Positions 1-5,039 of a stretch of DNA of 5,039 nucleotides are shown here, piece by piece. Origin of the DNA: Verrucomicrobiales bacterium. GTDB lineage: Bacteria; Verrucomicrobiota; Verrucomicrobiia; Verrucomicrobiales; DEV007. Positions within the stretch are counted from its first letter, which is position 1. Each line of letters starts with the position of its first letter. The stretch is taken from NCBI GenBank assembly GCA_017991025.1, contig JAGNMT010000329.1, positions 1 through 5,039 of the forward strand, written 5' to 3'. The notes under the pieces were generated by a model, which saw only the letters and a program-made list of their open reading frames with translations, was not told the DNA's origin and did no database searches. Both the position numbers and the translations under genes were made by a program.

Positions 1-116
1 CCATCCGGGATGTCACTTACGGGAGGGGTGAGACTTCTGAGCAGCAGGGAGGCGAGGGAAGCCCGCGATTCCTCATTAAGCAAAGCGGCTTCTGCGGCGA
101 GTTCTTCGAGTTTCAT
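1..116 (-). CDS. Putative addiction-module antitoxin-like protein, N-terminal part (cut by window edge)
   Basis: The reading frame opens with ATG (complement of 114-116) and stays open for 38 codons to the window edge. The product begins MKLEELAAEAALLNEESRAS and continues with a leucine-rich helix (residues 21-29), then a proline-containing linker ending SDIPD. This short amphipathic helix with a 'leave-out' pattern of E, A and L, followed by 'RASLASLLLRSL', is typical of the N-terminus of small (about 70-80 residue) putative addiction-module antitoxins, whose partner is usually a RelE/ParE-type toxin encoded just downstream. Here that partner would lie beyond position 1 and cannot be seen. 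There is no Shine-Dalgarno site before the ATG; the predicted promoter places the transcript start at or within a few bases of it. The family call rests on the pattern of the first 38 residues only. It could also be another short helical protein of unknown role. Confidence 0.6.
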   Translation of the reverse strand, partial: MKLEELAAEAALLNEESRASLASLLLRSLTPPVSDIPD

Positions 117-124
117 TCGGAGAG

Positions 125-153
125 AGTTTAACACCACCGTAATCGGTTGCCAA
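125..153 (-). promoter_or_regulatory. Predicted sigma70-type promoter of the antitoxin-like gene
   Basis: Read on the minus strand, TTGGCA (148-153, five of six matches to TTGACA) and TAAACT (125-130, four of six matches to TATAAT) are separated by exactly 17 bases. The expected transcription start is around 116-120, at or just before the ATG at 116, which would give a leaderless or nearly leaderless mRNA and would explain the missing ribosome binding site. It also means the small gene can be expressed independently of the SNF2 gene upstream. This is a pattern match by eye, with no experimental support. Confidence 0.5.
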
Positions 154-171
154 TCGTTTCCATCCTGGTCC

Positions 172-218
172 TTTGGTCACCCAAACGAATATTTTTTCGT
201 ACCCATTCGTGGACCAAA
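172..218. repeat. Nested inverted repeats upstream of the antitoxin-like promoter (possible operator)
   Basis: TTTGG-TCAC-CCAAA (172-185) is a perfect 5-bp inverted repeat with a 4-base centre. TTTGGTC (172-178) is also matched by GACCAAA (212-218), and ACGAAT (185-190) by ATTCGT (205-210), so 172-218 can fold as a larger interrupted hairpin. The element starts 18 bases upstream of the predicted -35 box of the minus-strand small gene. Antitoxins often bind palindromes at their own promoter, but those usually overlap the promoter more closely, so an operator role is only a possibility. A decayed repeat or an RNA hairpin at the 3' end of the SNF2 transcript are alternatives. Confidence 0.35.
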
Positions 219-290
219 CCTCTTCACTAGTTCAGCATCGGAGTACTACCGATGGGCGAAAATGATTTCGATCACGAATCTACATGAATG
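194..290. repeat. Two diverged, oppositely oriented copies of an ATTCGTG-type intergenic repeat
   Basis: The plus strand at 194-213 reads TTTTCGTACCCATTCGTGGA, and the minus strand at 290-271 reads CATTCATGTAGATTCGTGAT; 12 of 20 positions agree, including ATTCGTG. Within each copy the TTCGT-like core recurs after 10 bases (196 and 206 in the first; the CACGAAT and CATGAAT starts at 273 and 283 in the second). A perfect tandem GAACCTG pair (290-303) adjoins the second copy. Short periodic sequences of this kind occur between genes in some environmental bacterial genomes. The second copy is too diverged for certainty, and no mobile-element gene accompanies them. Confidence 0.35.
236..254. repeat. 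Perfect 6-bp inverted repeat CATCGG/CCGATG, 65 bases after the SNF2 stop codon
   Basis: CATCGG (236-241) and CCGATG (249-254) flank a 7-base centre that itself contains AGTACT. A second small hairpin, CGAAA-ATGA-TTTCG, lies next to it at 257-270, on the SNF2 side. In the SNF2 transcript (minus strand) both would fold in the 3' untranslated region and could protect or end the mRNA. Neither is followed on that strand by a run of T, so this is not a standard intrinsic terminator. No better terminator is visible for the SNF2 gene in 117-319. Confidence 0.3.
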
Positions 291-319
291 AACCTGGAAC
301 CTGAAACTCCCCTACGCCC

Positions 320-3300
320 TTAATCCCGAATCAAATCCAGCAAATCCTCGGGCGAGAGCCTGACATTGGCGTCCTCTGATCCGGCAAGAAGCGACTCGGC
401 GAGTTCGCGTTTCTGATGGTGAAGGGAGACGATTTTTTCCTCGATGGTCCCTTTGGTGATGAGACGGTAGATCGTGACCGGCCGGGTCTGGCCGATACGG
501 TGGGCGCGGTCCGAGGCCTGATCCTCTGTCGCCGGATTCCACCACGGGTCCATGTGGATGACGTAGTCGGCGGCGGTGAGATTGAGGCCGAAGCCGCCCG
601 CCTTAAGGGAAATCAGGAAAACGTCCCCCTCTCCGCGCTGAAAGGCATCGACGGCTTCTTTGCGTTTTTTCACCGGCGTCGAGCCGTCGAGATACTGGTA
701 GGTGATGCCATTGCGATCGAGTTCCGCGCGAATGATGGCGAGGTGATCGACGAATTGGCTGAAGACGAGGACTTTATGCCGACCCGCGAGGATTTCCTCC
801 ACCGTCTCGGAAAAAGCCGCGAGCTTGGCGCTGCTGATCGTATTTCCCACCTTCGGATCGACAAGGCTGGGATGGCAGCAGGCTCGGCGCAGGCGGGTGA
901 GTTCGGCGAGGATCTGGAAGGCCTTTTTGCCGGGGTCTTCCTTCGCTTTTTTCGCGCTAGTCCCGGCGGTGAGTTCCTCGACGGCGCGGCTGCGGAGCGC
1001 TTCGTAAAAGGCGGCCTCCGCTTCCCCGAGTTCGACGCTGAGATTGATCTCGGTTCGTGAGGGCAGGTCGCGCAGCACACCCGACTTGAGACGGCGCAGG
1101 AGAAAGGGCTGAATGAGGCGTTTCAGGCGATCACGGGCAACGGGGTCGCGATCCCGCTCGATGGGGTCGGCAAAGTTCTTCCGGAAATGATCCCACGAAC
1201 CGAGGTAACCGGGAAGGATAAAACGAAAAAGCGTGTGCAGCTCGGAGAGGCGGTTCTCCACCGGCGTGCCGGTCGTGACGAGACGGAAGTCGGCCTGGAG
1301 ACTGCGTGCCGCGCGGGAGCGGCTCGTCGCGCTGTTTTTGATCGCCTGGGCTTCGTCGAGGATGACGGTGTGCCACTGGATCTTCGCGAGGGCGTCCTCC
1401 TCGCGCTGGAGCAATCCGTAGGTGCAGATGACAAGGTCAAACGGCCCTGCCCCGGTGAGCTGAACCTGCCGGTCGCCCGCGCCGAAAATGACAGGACGCA
1501 GGGTCGGTGCGAATTTGATGGTCTCCTCGAGCCAGTTCGCAGCGACCGAGGTGGGGGCAACAACAAGAGCCGGTCCACCCGGAGCCCTCTCAAGGAGCAG
1601 GGCGAGCGCCTGGACGGTCTTTCCGAGACCCATGTCGTCGGCGAGGCAGGCTCCGGCCCCGCTTTTGGCGAGGCGGCTGAGCCAGCGGTAGCCCTCGACC
1701 TGGTAGGATCGCAGATCGGCCTGGAGCGTCGCGGGCACTTCGGGGTCATGATCTTTAGCGGAGCGGAATCGTTCGATCCATTCCTTCCAGGTCTTGCTGC
1801 GGATCGATGAGCCGGTTTTTTCGACAAACTCTTCGAGGGCGAGGGCCGCGAGCGGGGGCAGCTTCAGGATATCGCCTTTGCCCGGTTGGGCGAGGGCCTG
1901 CATGTCTTCGAGGTAATGGCGGAAATCGGCCTCAAGGGCGAGGAATTGCCCCGCGCCGAGCTCCACGAATTCGGCCCCGCGCGGCATGTTCGCGACGAGA
2001 TCGAGGAGTTGTCGCATTGTGAGGACGAGATTCTCATTGATCGTCACTTCGCCCGAGGCAGTGAGCCAGTCGCCGGCACTGCCGAGAGAGAGTTTTGTGT
2101 TTGCCGTCGTCGCGACGCCATGGAGACGGTAGGGTTCCTCCTTTGGCCATTCGAGGACGATGCCCTTTTCGCGCAGCGGATGCAGATCACGGAGGAGTTC
2201 GAGGCAGTCGTTGGCATTCGGAAATCGCCACTCCCAGAGGTCGGCCAATTCCCCGCGGCTGTCGCGCAGGGAGGGACATTCGGCAATAAAACTGTCCGCC
2301 GCCGCCCGCTCGGTGGCGAGGTCGCGCCTCGTCTGGAGACGTTCCTCTTTCACGACCCCGAAGACGATTTCCTTTCCCCCGCCGGGGGCAAAGATGGCAT
2401 CACTGCCCTCAATCGGACGCACGAGCATACGCCCCGCGAGGCCCTCACCCTCGGGAACGAGGCGCAGACGGATCGTCGCATCGGCATCGATCTGTCTCAG
2501 GCCCGGGTCGGAGGCGGCGACGAGGGCAAAGGAGTCGCCGTCCGCCGCGATGTCGATGTCCCCGGCAAAGGTCGAGATGGCGTGAAAAAACCGCTCCTTG
2601 GCCGCAGCGGGCATTTTCGTCGAGGACTCCTCCCCGAGGACGGCGGCGATGCCTTTGATCGCGGGATTCGGCTCGTAGAGCGCGTATCCCGTGTCACCCT
2701 CCCGCTTGATGAGGAAGGTCTGCTCCCGTCGCAAACCCGGCTCGAGGCGGATCTGAAAAGCCCCGTCCGGCAGCTCATGGGTCTCCAGTCGAAAACGTCC
2801 GCGCCGGAAAGAAACGTGACGGGTTCCTTCATCATCCCCGAAGACGAGGGGATGACCGACCAGCTCAAAGAGAACTTTGGGTGAGGTGATGTCGTAGGAT
2901 TCCCGGTGATAGTAGTCGCCACGATCGTGCTTGATGTGTCGGCAGATCGCCTTGTCCTGATCGGTCAGAGAGGGAACCTCGTCGGGTTTTTCTCTGAGGC
3001 GTTTCAGGGCGATGTTCCGGCCTTTGGAGACCTTCCCGTTGGCAGCGACAGAGCGCTCAATCGGTTGCAGGGTCCAGAATTCCGGGTCCCGGCCATCCCG
3101 GTCGAAGGAGTTGAAGACCCAGATCACCTCCTTTCGCGCTCCGGCACTTTTGGCGGCGACAGGTTCGGGCTTTCCCTTGCCGCCGTGCTTGGCCGCGAGC
3201 TGTTCGAGAGCGATGAGCTCCATTTCCCAGGGTTCTGACGGGGACAGGGCCGTGGAAAAAACCGCCCACCCTCCCAGACCATGGTCGAGGCGAAGCTTCG

Positions 3301-4660
3301 CGGCTTTTTCCAATGCCGCCTTGGACCCGCGTTCCTCCAGCGTCGCCCGCAGGCTCAGGCATTCGAGGGCGAGGGCGAAGTACCCGTTTTTCTCCGCCAT
3401 GATCGCAAAGCCGTCCAGCACGGGAACCCACTCGACGAGAATCTTCTGCGGCGAGAGGGAGAGGCGGGCCAGCATCGCGAAAAGGATCGCCTCGAGACAG
3501 TTGGCCGTCTTCCGGTAGGTCGGGTGCCGGTATTCGACCAGCTTTTTGGTGGCCTCCAGCTTCCCAGAAACACATTCAACGAGACTGTTTCCGAAGGAGA
3601 GGAAGTAGTGGTTGATGCTTTCCTTGAGTTCCAGGCCCCAGGCTCCGGCCTGTATCGCCGTCTCGAAATCGCCGACGGCGGCGCGTCGGCAGAGAGCCAA
3701 CTGGTAAAATAGTCCTCCGAGACCCCGGGGGCAGGCCTTGCGTTTCCGGGTCGATTTTTTCCAGAGGGTCAGGCTCTTCCCGTAGCCGGCGATCGTCTCT
3801 TCGAGATTGCCCTGACAAAAATCCAGACTCGCCCGAACCGAGGTCGCTTCGTAAAGGGCCTCGATGCTGCTTTCGTTTGCGGCCGTGACACCTGCGGTGA
3901 GGATCTCCGCGATTTCCTCCGCCGCGCTCAGATCACCCCGCATCATCTGTGCCTCGGCCGCGGCTCGCATCACCTCGGGTTGGCGCCTCATGTCTGTGTC
4001 ACTGAGCGCGTAGGCGATCAATTCATCGACGGGTGTCAGCGAGGCGAGGTCTAACTCCAGGGCATTGGAAATGACGAAAGTGCGGAGTTCGAGCGGCACT
4101 TTCAGAAAGAGGCCGTGATGGAGCGGCTCGACGATGAAATTCAAATCCGGTATCGGCAACCCGAAGCGCTCCGCCTCACGGATTTTCACCTCCAACTCCT
4201 TCGCACGTCCGGTGTAGTAGTAGGCTCTTGCCTCGCCGTTGATCTGCGCGGCGGAACGCCGGATGAACGAGCTGCGAAAGTAGGCGTTCCGATGGTCGAA
4301 ATACTCCCATTCGAGGATGTTCTGCAGGGCGGAGGCGTGCTCCGGCGACTGAGCCGCGAATCCCATGACCAGATTGCCGATCCGTTTCGGGATTTCCCAT
4401 CCACGACCCTCCTGAAGGATGGCGAACCCCTTCTTTTTCAATCTGTCGAGTGTCTCCTTGATGTCGTTCGGCAGGTAACGGTTCCCTTTCTCGTTCCGGA
4501 ATCCGGCATCGCCGATCTTTTTTGCCAACGCCGTCTGCGATATGTTCTCCTCTTTTGCCGTCAGTGAGAGAATGACCTGCACCTCGATGGCCGACAGGGC
4601 CTCGAAGTCGGGACGGAATCGCTCGCCGACGGCGAATTCAAAAGCAGGAGACTTTGCCAT
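320..4660 (-). CDS. Large SNF2-family DNA-dependent ATPase (DEAD/DEAH-box helicase superfamily 2) with winged-helix and TPR-like N-terminus
   Basis: This intact 1446-residue protein is predicted to be a cytoplasmic ATP-driven double-stranded DNA translocase. The C-terminal motor is complete: LRSYQVEGYRWL (983-994), Walker A DDMGLGKT (1008-1015), APTSVAANW (1035-1043), Walker B LDEAQ (1101-1105), TTGTPVENRLSEL (1129-1141), KVLVFSQF (1296-1303), KAGGFGLNL (1353-1361) and DRAHRIGQ (1384-1391). Residues about 590-950 match the segment usual before bacterial SNF2 motors, including GHPLVF (602-607) and DWL...GEV (864-872). Residues about 20-90 look like a winged helix and about 225-490 like TPR-type helix pairs. 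The basic linker at 491-510 joins these to a segment with FWTLQPIE and SKGRNIALKRL (528-555). No SWIM zinc finger (CxC...CxH) is seen, unlike many bacterial SNF2 proteins. The ATG is the first start codon after an in-frame TGA 72 bases upstream; GTGAG, six bases before it, is a weak ribosome site. Family call is firm; cellular role is unknown. Confidence 0.96.
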   Translation of the reverse strand: MAKSPAFEFAVGERFRPDFEALSAIEVQVILSLTAKEENISQTALAKKIGDAGFRNEKGNRYLPNDIKETLDRLKKKGFAILQEGRGWEIPKRIGNLVMGFAAQSPEHASALQNILEWEYFDHRNAYFRSSFIRRSAAQINGEARAYYYTGRAKELEVKIREAERFGLPIPDLNFIVEPLHHGLFLKVPLELRTFVISNALELDLASLTPVDELIAYALSDTDMRRQPEVMRAAAEAQMMRGDLSAAEEIAEILTAGVTAANESSIEALYEATSVRASLDFCQGNLEETIAGYGKSLTLWKKSTRKRKACPRGLGGLFYQLALCRRAAVGDFETAIQAGAWGLELKESINHYFLSFGNSLVECVSGKLEATKKLVEYRHPTYRKTANCLEAILFAMLARLSLSPQKILVEWVPVLDGFAIMAEKNGYFALALECLSLRATLEERGSKAALEKAAKLRLDHGLGGWAVFSTALSPSEPWEMELIALEQLAAKHGGKGKPEPVAAKSAGARKEVIWVFNSFDRDGRDPEFWTLQPIERSVAANGKVSKGRNIALKRLREKPDEVPSLTDQDKAICRHIKHDRGDYYHRESYDITSPKVLFELVGHPLVFGDDEGTRHVSFRRGRFRLETHELPDGAFQIRLEPGLRREQTFLIKREGDTGYALYEPNPAIKGIAAVLGEESSTKMPAAAKERFFHAISTFAGDIDIAADGDSFALVAASDPGLRQIDADATIRLRLVPEGEGLAGRMLVRPIEGSDAIFAPGGGKEIVFGVVKEERLQTRRDLATERAAADSFIAECPSLRDSRGELADLWEWRFPNANDCLELLRDLHPLREKGIVLEWPKEEPYRLHGVATTANTKLSLGSAGDWLTASGEVTINENLVLTMRQLLDLVANMPRGAEFVELGAGQFLALEADFRHYLEDMQALAQPGKGDILKLPPLAALALEEFVEKTGSSIRSKTWKEWIERFRSAKDHDPEVPATLQADLRSYQVEGYRWLSRLAKSGAGACLADDMGLGKTVQALALLLERAPGGPALVVAPTSVAANWLEETIKFAPTLRPVIFGAGDRQVQLTGAGPFDLVICTYGLLQREEDALAKIQWHTVILDEAQAIKNSATSRSRAARSLQADFRLVTTGTPVENRLSELHTLFRFILPGYLGSWDHFRKNFADPIERDRDPVARDRLKRLIQPFLLRRLKSGVLRDLPSRTEINLSVELGEAEAAFYEALRSRAVEELTAGTSAKKAKEDPGKKAFQILAELTRLRRACCHPSLVDPKVGNTISSAKLAAFSETVEEILAGRHKVLVFSQFVDHLAIIRAELDRNGITYQYLDGSTPVKKRKEAVDAFQRGEGDVFLISLKAGGFGLNLTAADYVIHMDPWWNPATEDQASDRAHRIGQTRPVTIYRLITKGTIEEKIVSLHHQKRELAESLLAGSEDANVRLSPEDLLDLIRD

Positions 4661-4693
4661 GGGACGCTCACTCTGGCCGAAAACGGGGCCGTG

Positions 4694-4717
4694 AAAAGGG
4701 AACTTTGTGCCCTCTTT
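4694..4717. repeat. Interrupted inverted repeat in the divergent intergenic region
   Basis: On the minus strand AAAGAGGG and CCCTTTT can pair as AAA-AGGG with CCCT-TTT, leaving one bulged G, around a 9-base loop. The element lies 34 bases before the SNF2 start codon and two bases before the candidate -35 box of the isocitrate dehydrogenase promoter, so it could be a regulator site or a leader hairpin of the SNF2 mRNA. A second small GC-rich hairpin (4675-4690) lies still nearer the SNF2 start. Both are short enough to arise by chance. No convincing -35/-10 pair for the SNF2 gene was found in 4661-4797. Confidence 0.25.
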
Positions 4718-4718
4718 G

Positions 4719-5039
<321 letters not shown>

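Noticed and set aside
10..291. 93-codon open frame on the plus strand at the left edge
   Set aside because: Its first part is antisense to the antitoxin-like gene and is serine/alanine/arginine-rich; the remainder crosses the repeat-bearing gap. There is no ribosome site that distinguishes it and no known motif in the product.
416..1060. 214-codon plus-strand open frame opposite the C-terminal motor of the SNF2 gene
   Set aside because: It is the complement of codons for the helicase motor, whose motifs are intact and conserved. The antisense product has no recognisable domain.
1346..1357. DEAQ instead of DEAH/DEAD in motif II of the SNF2 motor
   Set aside because: DEAQ is common in bacterial SNF2 proteins and keeps the two acidic residues needed for magnesium and ATP hydrolysis, so it is not a sign of inactivation.
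1886..2884. Long open frame of 332 codons on the plus strand, antisense to the SNF2 gene
   Set aside because: It lies wholly inside the SNF2 coding sequence in a complementary frame. Its product is a charged, low-complexity mixture with no recognisable motif, while the opposite strand encodes an intact conserved protein. Strong GC bias at third positions readily opens such frames.
320..4660. Idea that the SNF2 gene is part of a DISARM-like or other anti-phage island
   Set aside because: No methylase, nuclease, phospholipase D or other defence gene is visible in the window; one neighbour is a TCA-cycle gene. The idea remains possible for the unseen left flank, but nothing here supports it.
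4675..4690. Small GC-rich hairpin just before the SNF2 start codon as a riboswitch or translational switch
   Set aside because: The stem is only five pairs with a two-base bulge, and no conserved riboswitch core is present; it is within what chance would give in GC-rich DNA.

Overview
The window is GC-rich bacterial chromosomal DNA carrying one complete gene and two genes cut by the window edges. No tRNA, rRNA, CRISPR array, transposase or prophage gene is visible. The organism cannot be fixed from this sequence. A very long single-polypeptide SNF2 ATPase, a monomeric-type isocitrate dehydrogenase, few clear Shine-Dalgarno sites and intergenic ATTCGTG-type repeats would suit a Verrucomicrobiota-like or related environmental bacterium, but this is a weak inference.

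Layout from left to right. Positions 1-116 (minus strand) hold the first 38 codons of a small protein that looks like an addiction-module antitoxin; it runs off the left edge. Positions 117-319 are a more AT-rich gap with a good sigma70-type promoter for that small gene, several inverted repeats and two diverged copies of an ATTCGTG-type repeat. Positions 320-4660 (minus strand) are one intact 1446-residue SNF2-family ATPase. It has a probable N-terminal winged helix, a TPR-like helical region, a long segment typical of bacterial SNF2 proteins, and a complete two-lobed SNF2 motor at the C-terminus. Positions 4661-4797 are a divergent intergenic region with a candidate promoter for the rightward gene. 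Positions 4798-5039 (plus strand) hold the first 80 codons of a monomeric NADP-dependent isocitrate dehydrogenase, cut by the right edge.

The three genes do not form an obvious pathway. The isocitrate dehydrogenase is central metabolism and is transcribed away from the SNF2 gene. The SNF2 gene and the antitoxin-like gene share a strand, but the small gene appears to have its own promoter, so co-transcription is not required. The points most worth following are the possibly leaderless antitoxin-like gene with its palindrome-rich upstream region, and the sensor-like N-terminal half of the SNF2 protein. Nothing here proves a new system; a defence role for the SNF2 protein is possible but unsupported by any neighbouring nuclease, methylase or toxin inside the window.
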